Shown: piece after piece, positions 12,954-20,540 of the stretch
Layout of the letters: each line of letters begins with the position of its first letter
Position numbering within the stretch: position 1 is the first letter of the stretch
From: DATAEY01 sp038199035
GTDB lineage: Bacteria > Actinomycetota > Thermoleophilia > Solirubrobacterales > Solirubrobacteraceae
DNA length: 21,715 nt
NCBI GenBank assembly: GCA_038199035.1
Contig: JBBPZM010000070.1
Location: forward strand, 1-21,715
Direction: 5' to 3'
Program-made: the position numbers and the translations under genes
Notes under the pieces: model-generated
The model's database searches: none
What the model was told of the DNA's origin: nothing
The model's input: the letters and a program-made list of their open reading frames with translations, nothing else

Positions 12954-13811
12954 TTGCCTCCGGGTCCCGCCACGCGCCGCGCGCTCGCGCTCGCCCTGCT
13001 GGCCGCCGTGGCGGGTTCCCTGCTGCTGGCCGCCGCGGCCTTCGCCGACGCCCTGACCCCCGAGAGCGGGGGCTCCCCCAACGCCGGCGACATCGACTCC
13101 CTCTACAAGATCGCCCTCTACATCGCCGCGGTGGTCTTCGTGGCGGTCGAGGGCGCCCTGGTCTACGCGCTGATCAAGTTCCGCCACCGGCGCGGCCGGG
13201 TCGCCGCCCAGATTCGCGGCAACACCAGCCTGGAGATCGGGTGGACGGTCGGCGCAGCCCTCATCCTCATCGTGCTCACCGTCTTCACCTTCGCCAAGCT
13301 CAACGCCATCAAGGACCCGGCGAGGTCGTCGGCCAGCGGGCTGCGGGCCGGCGCCACGCTCGAGGCCTCGGTCGACCAGCCGGCGCCGCCCGGGGGCCAG
13401 GCGCTCAAGATCGCCGTCAACGGCCAGCAGTACATCTGGCGCTACACCTACCCCAACGGCGCGTTCGCCTACGACACGATGGTCGTCCCGGTCAACACCA
13501 CGGTGACGCTCGACATCGAGGCCCAGGACGTCATCCACTCCTGGTGGATCCCCAAGCTGGGCGGCAAGTTCGACGCGGTCCCCGGCTACACGAACCACAC
13601 CTGGTTCAAGATTCCCAAGCCCGGGGTCTACGACGGCCAGTGCGCCGAGCTGTGCGGGCGCAACCACGCCAACATGGTCGCCCGGGTCAAGGCCGTCCCG
13701 GTGGCCGACTACCAGCGCTGGGTCGCCCAGCAGAAGAAGCTGATAGACGCCGCCAACCAGGCGGCGGTCGCCCAGCGCAAGACGCTCAACGCCACCCCGA
13801 GCGGGAGCTAG
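12954..13811 (+). CDS. coxB: Cytochrome c oxidase subunit II (first operon, A1-type oxidase)
   Basis: The 285-aa protein accepts electrons from cytochrome c through the CuA site on the outer face of the membrane. A signal-like segment (residues 8-31, ending AFA-DA) is followed by two helices (52-74, 95-114) and the cupredoxin domain. The CuA ligands are complete: His195 in VIHSWWIP and C-x-E-x-C-x3-H-x2-M at Cys230, Glu232, Cys234, His238 and Met241. No heme c motif is appended, so it is an aa3-type rather than caa3-type subunit. The TTG start at 12954 follows the TAGGAT box by 9 nt; no better start is in frame. coxA begins 16 nt after the stop. Confidence 0.95.
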   Translation: MPPGPATRRALALALLAAVAGSLLLAAAAFADALTPESGGSPNAGDIDSLYKIALYIAAVVFVAVEGALVYALIKFRHRRGRVAAQIRGNTSLEIGWTVGAALILIVLTVFTFAKLNAIKDPARSSASGLRAGATLEASVDQPAPPGGQALKIAVNGQQYIWRYTYPNGAFAYDTMVVPVNTTVTLDIEAQDVIHSWWIPKLGGKFDAVPGYTNHTWFKIPKPGVYDGQCAELCGRNHANMVARVKAVPVADYQRWVAQQKKLIDAANQAAVAQRKTLNATPSGS

Positions 13812-13827
13812 GAGAACTCAAACCGAC

Positions 13828-15534
13828 ATGGCCGTGACCGAGTACGCCCTGCGCACCCTTCCGCGCCCCCAGGTCGTCGCCCACGAGGTGACCCGCGAGC
13901 GCCGGGGATGGACGAGCTGGTTCACCACCACCGATCACAAGAAGATCGGGATCCTCTACCTCTACACGACGTTCGTGTTCTTCCTGCTGGGCGGCGTCGA
14001 GGCGCTGCTCATGCGCATCCAGCTGGGCACGCCGGAGAACACCTTCCTCGACCCGGCAACCTACAACCAGCTGTTCACGCTGCACGGGACGACGATGATC
14101 TTCCTGTTCGTCGTGCCCATCTTCGCGGGGTTCGCCAACTACCTGGTGCCGCTGATGATCGGCGCGCGCGACATGGCCTTCCCGCGGCTGAACGCCCTCT
14201 CCTACTGGCTGCTGCTGTTCGGCGGGATCGTCTTCTACGCGTCGCTGTTCTTCAACCCGCCCGAGGCCGGCTGGACGACCTACACCCCGCTGTCGTCCAA
14301 CGCCTACCTGCCCAACGGGGGGATCGACGCCTGGATCTTCCTCATCCACCTCACCGGCCTGTCGTCGATCCTCGGCGCGATCAACTTCATCGCCACGCTG
14401 TTCAACATGCGCGCCCCGGGGATGGGATGGAGCCGCATCCCGCTGTTCTGCTGGGCGATCCTCACCTACGCGATCATGATCCTCACGGCGCTGCCGGTAA
14501 TCGCCGGCGCGGTGACCCTCCTGCTGCTGGACCGTCACTTCGGGACCGGCTTCTTCGACCCCAGCGCCGGGGGCTCGCCGCTGCTGTGGCAGCACCTGTT
14601 CTGGTTCTTCGGCCACCCCGAGGTCTACATCATGGCCCTGCCGGCCTTCGGAATCGTCTCCGAGGTGCTCCCGGTCTTCGCCCGCAAGCCGATCTTCGGC
14701 TACAAGGCGATCGCCGCCTCCACCGTGGGCATCGCCTTCTTGAGCATGCTGGTGTGGGCGCACCACATGTTCGCCACGCCGACGTCGACCGTGGTGCTGG
14801 CCTTCTTCATGCTCACCTCGTTCCTCATCGCCGTGCCCACCGGGGTGAAGATCCTCAACTGGCTGGCCACCCTGTGGCGCGGGACGATCCACCCGAAGAC
14901 CGCTCTCCTGTTCTCGGCCGGGCTGATCGGTGTGTTCACCATCGGCGGGATCTCCGGGATCCTCCTGGCCATCTTCCCGGTGGACTGGCAGCTCACCGAC
15001 ACCTACTTCGTAGTCGCCCACCTGCACTACGTGCTGTTCGGCGCCTCGGTGTTCGGGATCTTCTCGGCCATCTACTACTGGTTCCCCAAGATGTCGGGCC
15101 GGATGCTCTCCGAGGCGCTGGGGAAGCTCTCGTTCTGGCTGGTCCTCGTGGGCTTCAACGTCACCTTCCTCGTCCAGCACTCGCTCGGGCTCTCGGGCAT
15201 GCCGCGGCGGGTCTACGAGTACCCCGCCAACCCCGCGTGGTCGACCTACAACCTGATCTCGACGATCGGCTCGTTCATCCTGGCCGCGGGCGTGCTGGTC
15301 ACCGCCTACAACGTCGTGCGCTCGGTCAAGCGCGGCGCGATCGCCGGCCCGGACCCGTGGAAGGGCAACACGCTGGAGTGGTTCACCACCTCCCCGCCGC
15401 CCGAGAACAACTTCGACCTGATCCCTCGGATCCGCTCGGTCGAGCCGATGAAGGACATCCGCCGCCGGGTCGAGCGCGCCACCGAGGGCGACTACGCCGG
15501 CACGCCGGCCGCGCCGGAGCGCGCGCCGGTCTGA
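13828..15534 (+). CDS. coxA: Cytochrome c oxidase subunit I, A1-type (GHPEV motif)
   Basis: The 568-aa, roughly 12-helix subunit carries heme a and the heme a3-CuB centre. Visible ligands are low-spin heme His86 (LHGTTM), CuB ligands His263 (GHPEVY, with Tyr267 for the His-Tyr crosslink) and His312-His313 (AHHMF), and heme His398/His400 (AHLHYVLFG). Proton-path residues include Asp115 (GARDMAFPRLN), Glu265 in GHPEV and Lys341 (VPTGVKILNW), which places it in the A1 class. There is no fused subunit III after the last helix; a charged tail of about 60 residues follows. AGGAG precedes the ATG at 13828 with 11-nt spacing. ctaB starts 4 nt after the stop. Confidence 0.97.
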   Translation: MAVTEYALRTLPRPQVVAHEVTRERRGWTSWFTTTDHKKIGILYLYTTFVFFLLGGVEALLMRIQLGTPENTFLDPATYNQLFTLHGTTMIFLFVVPIFAGFANYLVPLMIGARDMAFPRLNALSYWLLLFGGIVFYASLFFNPPEAGWTTYTPLSSNAYLPNGGIDAWIFLIHLTGLSSILGAINFIATLFNMRAPGMGWSRIPLFCWAILTYAIMILTALPVIAGAVTLLLLDRHFGTGFFDPSAGGSPLLWQHLFWFFGHPEVYIMALPAFGIVSEVLPVFARKPIFGYKAIAASTVGIAFLSMLVWAHHMFATPTSTVVLAFFMLTSFLIAVPTGVKILNWLATLWRGTIHPKTALLFSAGLIGVFTIGGISGILLAIFPVDWQLTDTYFVVAHLHYVLFGASVFGIFSAIYYWFPKMSGRMLSEALGKLSFWLVLVGFNVTFLVQHSLGLSGMPRRVYEYPANPAWSTYNLISTIGSFILAAGVLVTAYNVVRSVKRGAIAGPDPWKGNTLEWFTTSPPPENNFDLIPRIRSVEPMKDIRRRVERATEGDYAGTPAAPERAPV

Positions 15535-15538
15535 GCTG

Positions 15539-16450
<912 letters not shown>

Positions 16451-16462
16451 GAGGCTGCACCC

Positions 16463-16576
16463 ATGGATAGAAGGCTCGCCCGCCGCAACCTCCGCACCGG
16501 CCTGATCGCCGCCGCGGTCGCGCTGTTCATGTTCGGCGCCTCCTTCCTCGCCGCGGCCATCTACAACGCGGGATGA
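16463..16576 (+). CDS. Tiny single-helix protein of the cox operon (oxidase small assembly protein-like)
   Basis: This 37-codon ORF starts at ATG 16463, 8 nt after a GGAGG (16450-16454) that overlaps the ctaB stop, and ends TGA at 16574-16576, overlapping the next ATG (ATGA). The product has a basic start (MDRRLARRNLRTG) and one membrane helix (about 14-34). The R-x-N-x-R-(T/K)-x-L plus single-helix pattern resembles the very short oxidase assembly proteins found in cox operons of other bacteria; that match is from memory and weak because of length. Tight spacing, RBS and stop-start overlap make it convincing as a gene. Confidence 0.8.
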   Translation: MDRRLARRNLRTGLIAAAVALFMFGASFLAAAIYNAG

Positions 16577-16845
16577 CGCCGTCGGGAGACAAGGGCGCCC
16601 CCCTGAGCACGGCGATGCCCCCGGACCCGCCGCTGGCCGGGGTCCCGCCGACCGGTGAGGAGATCCACCTCCCGGGGCCGACCCTGCTGCCGGTGGTCAC
16701 CGCCTTCGCCATCACGCTCGCGCTGGTCGGCGTGGTCATCAACATCGTGCTGGTGATCGCCGGGCTGATCCTCCTGCTGATCTGCGTCGTGCGCTGGGTG
16801 CGCGACACGCGCCGCGACATCGACGAGCTCCCGCTCGAGCACTAG
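16573..16845 (+). CDS. Small two-helix membrane protein, probable cytochrome oxidase accessory/subunit IV-like
   Basis: The 90-aa protein has about 35 hydrophilic, Pro-rich residues, then GEEIHLPGPTLLP (28-40) and two hydrophobic helices (about 40-58 and 60-74), ending in a charged VRDTRRDIDELPLEH tail. The IHLPxPS/T-x-x-P entry into a helix pair is common in small actinobacterial and Chloroflexi oxidase subunits. The role is inferred from that and from being the last gene of the cox operon. Its ATG overlaps the stop of the 37-aa gene. Its stop codon lies inside a 10-bp perfect inverted repeat. Confidence 0.75.
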   Translation: MTPSGDKGAPLSTAMPPDPPLAGVPPTGEEIHLPGPTLLPVVTAFAITLALVGVVINIVLVIAGLILLLICVVRWVRDTRRDIDELPLEH

Positions 16846-16865
16846 TGGCTCGGGCGAGCCACTAG
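16842..16865 (+). repeat. Perfect 10-bp inverted repeat between the cox operon and the MDR gene
   Basis: CTAGTGGCTC-GGGC-GAGCCACTAG would form a strong hairpin. The left arm contains the stop codon of the 90-aa gene and the right arm ends 5 nt before the ATG of the oxidoreductase gene. There is no T-run after it, so it is not a standard intrinsic terminator. It may end the cox message, stabilise its 3' end, or block the following ribosome binding region. Confidence 0.75.
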
Positions 16866-16870
16866 CCGCC

Positions 16871-17809
16871 ATGCGCGCCGCCGTCCTGCGTGACTACGGC
16901 GCCGCCCCCCAGGCCGACGACTTCGAGGACCCGGCGGGGGGCGAGGACCGGGAGGTGGTCGAGGTGCTGGCCGCCGGGCTCAACCCGGTCGACCTGTCGG
17001 TCGCCTCGGGCAGCTTCTACGGCGGCAGCCCCGACCTTCCCTACGTCGTGGGCCGCGAAGGGATCGGGCGCCGCGGCGACGGCCAGCGCGTCTACTTCGA
17101 TGCCCCGGTGGCGCCCTTCGGGTCGTTCGCCCAGCGCGTGGCGATCGATCCGGACAGCGCGGTGGCGATCCCCGACGGCCTGGACGAGGCCCTCGCCGTC
17201 TGCTTCGGGATCGCCGGCCTGGCGGGCTGGCTGGCCCTGGAGTGGCGCGCACAACTGGCCGAGGGCGAGAGCGTGCTCGTGCTGGGCGCCAGCGGCGTGG
17301 TCGGCCAGATCGCCGTCCAGGCCGCACGGCTGCTGGGCGCGGGCCGCGTGGTCGGCGCCGCCCGCGGCCCCAAGGGGCTGGACCGGGCGCGGGAGTTGGG
17401 CGCCGACGCCGTCGTGCGCCTCGGCGAGGTCGACGCCCTCGCCGGCGCCCTGCGCGACGCCCAGCCCGACGGCTTCGACGTGGTCGTCGACCCGGTGTGG
17501 GGCGAGCCGGCCGCGGCCGCGATCGAGGCCACCGCGCCGCGGGCCCGGGTCGTGCAGATCGGGCAGTCGGCCGGCTCGCACGCCTCGATCGCCTCGGCGG
17601 CGGTGCGCGGGCGCATGCTGGCCATCCTCGGCCACACGAACTTCATGACCCCGACCAAGGTCAGGCAGGCGGCCTACGCGCGGATGGTGGAGCACGCCGC
17701 CGCCGGCGAGCTGGTGGTCGAGGCCGAGCGCGTGGCGCTCGACGACGTGGCGGAGGCCTGGGCGCGCCAGGCCCAGGGCGTTGGCCACAAGCTTGTGATC
17801 GTGCCGTAG
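16871..17809 (+). CDS. Zinc-less MDR-family oxidoreductase (NADPH:quinone reductase-like)
   Basis: The 312-aa medium-chain dehydrogenase/reductase has an N-terminal GroES-like fold with AAGLNPVDLSVASG (34-47), where quinone reductases carry N-P-x-D, and PYVVGREGIG (57-66). The nucleotide-binding fold follows with VLVLGASGVVGQIAVQAARLLGA (136-157). Zinc-ligand Cys/His residues of alcohol dehydrogenases are absent, so it is of the quinone-reductase/enoyl-reductase type using NADPH. The substrate is unknown. ATG 16871 is the only sensible start; the upstream sequence is a hairpin rather than a Shine-Dalgarno. It converges with the crotonase gene (11-nt gap). Proximity to the oxidase operon might hint at quinone metabolism, but that is speculative. 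Confidence 0.88.
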   Translation: MRAAVLRDYGAAPQADDFEDPAGGEDREVVEVLAAGLNPVDLSVASGSFYGGSPDLPYVVGREGIGRRGDGQRVYFDAPVAPFGSFAQRVAIDPDSAVAIPDGLDEALAVCFGIAGLAGWLALEWRAQLAEGESVLVLGASGVVGQIAVQAARLLGAGRVVGAARGPKGLDRARELGADAVVRLGEVDALAGALRDAQPDGFDVVVDPVWGEPAAAAIEATAPRARVVQIGQSAGSHASIASAAVRGRMLAILGHTNFMTPTKVRQAAYARMVEHAAAGELVVEAERVALDDVAEAWARQAQGVGHKLVIVP

Positions 17810-17820
17810 GAGCCTCAGCT

Positions 17821-18618
17821 TCAGCGCTCGAGGTAGCGGCGCATCGCCTGCTGGGACTCGTGGTCTTCGAGGGCTCCCCGGAGCGTCTGCGCATCGCGGA
17901 AGGACTGCTCGGTGGACCCGATCTCCTCCGCGACGGCGTTGACTTGCCGCTTGGTCTGGGTGAGGGCGTACGCGGGCTGGGAGGCGAGCTTCGCGGCCAC
18001 GCGGTCGACCGCGTCGTCGAGCTCGGAGTCGTCCACGACCTCGTTGACGAAGCGAAGCGCACGTGCTTCCCGGGCGTCGAAGGGACGGCAGGTGAGGACC
18101 AGCTCCTTGGTCACGGCCGGGCCCAGCTCGCGCACGAGCCGCGGGATCCCGCCCCATGCGAGCGGAAGGCCGAGGTCGACCTCGGGGATCGAGAAACGGG
18201 CCGAGCAGGCGGCGACGCGCAGATCGCACGCGGCCGCCAGCACGACGCCGCCTCCGACGCAATGTCCCTGGATCGCGGCCACCGTCAGCGCCCGCATGTC
18301 GGTGACGGCATCAGCCATCCGACGGCCGAGATCGAGCGGGTCATGTGGGTGTGCACGACTGTGGTCTTCGGTGGGCTGCGCGGCATCGCCTCTCGATCGC
18401 ATCCCGCCCAGGTCGAACCCCGCGCAGAACGCGCGGCCCTCGCCTCTGACGATCACCACCCTGACCTCCGAGCGGGCGTCGAACCAGTGGGCGGCGTCGA
18501 TCAGCTCTCCGAGCGTCTCGGGGGAGAGGGCGTTCAGCCGGGCCGGGCGGTCGAGGACCAGGCGACCGATCCTGCCGTCGGCCTCGACGCGCAGGGTCTC
18601 GAAGCCAGCGGGCGTCAC
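17821..18618 (-). CDS. Enoyl-CoA hydratase/isomerase family protein
   Basis: The 265-aa crotonase-fold enzyme has an oxyanion hole from GRAFCAGFDLGG (61-72) and HCVGGGVVLAAACD (119-132), and the later ARFSIPEVDLGLPLAWGG (140-157). Of the two catalytic glutamates of classical hydratase, the PE glutamate is kept (Glu146), but the GGGxE one is Val126. One-Glu members include isomerases and other acyl-CoA lyases, so the reaction is uncertain. The long acidic/His-rich loop near 77-95 (EDHSRAHPHD) is variable in the family. The start is a GTG at 18618; no clear promoter or RBS is visible. It probably participates in acyl-CoA degradation along with the other CoA-ester genes of the window. Confidence 0.88.
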   Translation of the reverse strand: MTPAGFETLRVEADGRIGRLVLDRPARLNALSPETLGELIDAAHWFDARSEVRVVIVRGEGRAFCAGFDLGGMRSRGDAAQPTEDHSRAHPHDPLDLGRRMADAVTDMRALTVAAIQGHCVGGGVVLAAACDLRVAACSARFSIPEVDLGLPLAWGGIPRLVRELGPAVTKELVLTCRPFDAREARALRFVNEVVDDSELDDAVDRVAAKLASQPAYALTQTKRQVNAVAEEIGSTEQSFRDAQTLRGALEDHESQQAMRRYLER

Positions 18619-18702
18619 TGGGCGGCGAGGTCGGATCGTGGAGGAGACACGCTTCGCCCTGTCCCAGACGCGTGCAGGCCGTCCCGATGGCCTGAGCCGA
18701 GA

Positions 18703-19110
18703 CTACCCGGAGGCGGCGGGCATGTCCGAGGTCGCGCCGTCCTCGGACCAGCAACGAATGATGTCCCGCACCGAGAGCACGCCGGTGACCTCGCCGTTCT
18801 CCACCACGATCAGGTGGCGAAAGCGACCGCGCACCATCGCGGACGCCGCCTCCTCGAGCGACCAGTCGGGGGCGGCGAACACGAGGTCGGACGTCAGGTG
18901 CTGGGCGACCCGCTCGGCGTCGGGATCCTCCCCGGCGCCGACCGCGCGCAGGATGTCGCGCGCGGTGATGATGCCCGGCCCCGGCTCCTCCGGGTCCATG
19001 ACCACGGCGGCGCCCACGTTGCGCTCGCTCATGAGGCGGGCCGCCTCGCGCAGGGTATGGCCGGGGCCCACCGTCAGCACCAACTCGCTCATGCCCTCTC
19101 GCACCTGCAT
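18703..19110 (-). CDS. Twin CBS-domain protein
   Basis: The 135-aa protein is made of two CBS motifs and little else. The first runs from about 10 to 57 (LTVGPGHTLREAARLMSERN, then VVMDPEEPGPGIITARDILRAV); the second runs from about 73 to 121 (LVFAAPDWSLEEAASAM, then HLIVVENGEVTGVLSVRDIIR). Such stand-alone pairs bind adenosine nucleotides (AMP, ATP or SAM) and act as cytosolic energy or redox sensors; the target is unknown. The start ATG is preceded by AGGAGG at 4-nt spacing, and a TAGGAT box lies 32 nt upstream (19143-19148). It shares a roughly 140-bp divergent promoter region with the AraC-type gene. Confidence 0.92.
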   Translation of the reverse strand: MQVREGMSELVLTVGPGHTLREAARLMSERNVGAAVVMDPEEPGPGIITARDILRAVGAGEDPDAERVAQHLTSDLVFAAPDWSLEEAASAMVRGRFRHLIVVENGEVTGVLSVRDIIRCWSEDGATSDMPAASG

Positions 19111-19142
19111 GCCGCCTCCTCGCTATTGCAACAGTCGGCGCA

Positions 19143-19148
19143 ATCCTA
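19143..19148 (-). promoter_or_regulatory. Putative -10 box TAGGAT of the CBS-domain gene
   Basis: TAGGAT on the minus strand, 32 nt before the start codon. The implied short leader includes the AGGAGG ribosome binding site. Confidence 0.4.
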
Positions 19149-19249
19149 CCCGCGCCGCCGCGGAAGGGATGGCGAGCGGGAACGCGCCAGCTTCGTCGGC
19201 GTCCCCGCCCGAGGTCATCCCCCCGGGCGGGGGCCGCGTATCCACGGGC

Positions 19250-19648
19250 GTGAGCACCCAGAGGGCCGCCACCGCGCGCCTGCGCACCAGCCTGTTCGAG
19301 GACGCCAAGCGCATCGTAGAGCGCGAGTACGCGTCGGATCTCTCGCTCGTCGACGTGGCGCGTCGGGTCGCCACCTCGCGGCGCCAGCTCCAGCGAGCCT
19401 ACGCCGAGGTGGGGAGCACGACCTTCAGGGAGCAGCTGGCCCGGGTGCGCATGGAGCGCGCCGCTGAGATGCTCGGCGCCAACGGGCTGACCATCCGCGA
19501 GGTCGCCCGCCGCGTCGGCTACCGCCAGCCGGCCCAGTTCGCCAAGGCCTTCCGGCGCCATCTCGGCGAGGCTCCTTCGACCTATCGCTCCAACGGCCCC
19601 GGCCCCGGCCCCGGCCCCGGCCGCGCCGTCGCTTCGCGCGAGGCCTGA
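19250..19648 (+). CDS. Small AraC-type transcriptional regulator (DNA-binding domain only)
   Basis: The 132-aa protein is essentially one AraC/XylS DNA-binding domain. The first helix-turn-helix is LSLVDVARRVATSRRQLQRAYAEVG (31-55) and the second is LTIREVARRVGYRQPAQFAKAFRRHLGEAPSTYR (80-113). There is no effector-binding domain, so it resembles SoxS/MarA-sized regulators. The tail carries a Gly-Pro repeat encoded by four GGCCCC units. The start is uncertain: GTG 19250 begins just before the conserved helix, while an in-frame ATG at 19169 would add 27 Pro/Ser-rich residues. It is divergent from the CBS gene and about 100 bp upstream of the second oxidase locus, which it might control; that is only inference. 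Confidence 0.85.
   Translation: MSTQRAATARLRTSLFEDAKRIVEREYASDLSLVDVARRVATSRRQLQRAYAEVGSTTFREQLARVRMERAAEMLGANGLTIREVARRVGYRQPAQFAKAFRRHLGEAPSTYRSNGPGPGPGPGRAVASREA
19595..19620 (+). repeat. GGCCCC tandem repeat in the AraC-type gene
   Basis: Four perfect GGCCCC units (19595-19618) plus a partial GG encode the Gly-Pro tail. Being in-frame hexamers, copy-number change would lengthen or shorten the tail without a frameshift. Confidence 0.85.
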
Positions 19649-19714
19649 CCCTCGGCGCCCTCGGCGGCGTCTCGGGGCGGCGCACGAAGCGCCGGCCGGC
19701 CGGTGCTCGCGTTG

Positions 19715-19720
19715 TAGGAT
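19715..19720 (+). promoter_or_regulatory. Putative -10 box TAGGAT of the second cox operon
   Basis: TTGTAGGATCCCGCC lies 10 nt before an ATG (19731) that opens a 9-residue mini-ORF, and 32 nt before the TTG start of coxB. The hexamer and its CC-rich downstream flank match those before the hydratase/isomerase gene. Confidence 0.5.
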
Positions 19721-19752
19721 CCCGCCGGTCATGCGGCCGCCGGCGACCTGCC

Positions 19753-20517
19753 TTGCGTAGACACCAGCTCGCCCAGATGCTGATCATCGGCGCGATCGCG
19801 TCGATCATCGGGATCGCGGTGGCCCTGCTCATCAACTGGTTCCCGGTCCAGGCCGACAGCCAGGCGCCGAAGATCGACACGCTCTATGACGTCCTGCTGA
19901 TCGTCTCGGTCCCGATCTTCGTGCTGGTCGAGGTGGTCGTCCTCTTCTCGGTGTGGAAGTTCCGGATGAGGCCGGGCGAGGAGCTCAAGGACGGGCCGCC
20001 GATCCACGGCAACACCCGCCTCGAGGTCGTCTGGACAGCGATCCCGGCCATCCTGCTGGTCGCGCTGGCCTCCTACGCCTACGTGGTCCTCAACGACATC
20101 GAGAAGCGCCCGGCGCACGAGATGATCGTCAACGTAACCGGCCAGCAGTTCGCCTGGAGCTTCGAGTACCCGGGCATGGGCCCCGGGGGCAAGGCGTTGA
20201 AGTCCGACCAGCTCTACCTGGCCAAGGACCACCCGGTCGAGTTCCACGTCCGCTCCATGGACGTCATCCACGACTTCTGGGTGCCGGAGTTCCGGCTGAA
20301 GATCGACGCGGTGCCCGGCATCACCACCAAGTACCGCATCAACCCCACCCGTCCCGGCGATTACGATGTCGTGTGCGCCGAGCTGTGCGGCCTAGGGCAC
20401 TCGACCATGCGCCAGACCGCGCACGTGCTGCCGCCGGGCCGCTTCCAGGCCTGGCTGACGCAGCAGCGCGGGGCCGGCTCCGGTACGGCGGCCGCAGGGG
20501 GTGGCCAGCCGTCATGA
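19753..20517 (+). CDS. coxB: Cytochrome c oxidase subunit II (second operon, A2-type oxidase)
   Basis: The 254-aa protein has N-terminal hydrophobic stretches (about 8-28, 45-68 and 93-112), the last two being the normal helix pair, then the CuA cupredoxin domain. The ligands are complete: His173 in VIHDFWVPEF and Cys208, Glu210, Cys212, His216 and Met219 in CAELCGLGHSTM. The TTG at 19753 is the first start in the frame that lies downstream of the TAGGAT box; an ATG at 19786 would cut into the first hydrophobic segment. A 9-residue ORF (ATG 19731, TAG 19758-19760) overlaps the TTG in another frame and might couple translation. Its stop overlaps the start of an 8-codon ORF (ATGA at 20514) leading to coxA. 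Confidence 0.94.
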   Translation: MRRHQLAQMLIIGAIASIIGIAVALLINWFPVQADSQAPKIDTLYDVLLIVSVPIFVLVEVVVLFSVWKFRMRPGEELKDGPPIHGNTRLEVVWTAIPAILLVALASYAYVVLNDIEKRPAHEMIVNVTGQQFAWSFEYPGMGPGGKALKSDQLYLAKDHPVEFHVRSMDVIHDFWVPEFRLKIDAVPGITTKYRINPTRPGDYDVVCAELCGLGHSTMRQTAHVLPPGRFQAWLTQQRGAGSGTAAAGGGQPS

Positions 20518-20540
20518 CACGAGAGGAGGGCAGCGAATAG

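Noticed and set aside
16842..16865. Intrinsic transcription terminator
   Set aside because: The hairpin is strong but no T-run follows and the next ATG begins 5 nt later, so I list it as an inverted repeat rather than a terminator.
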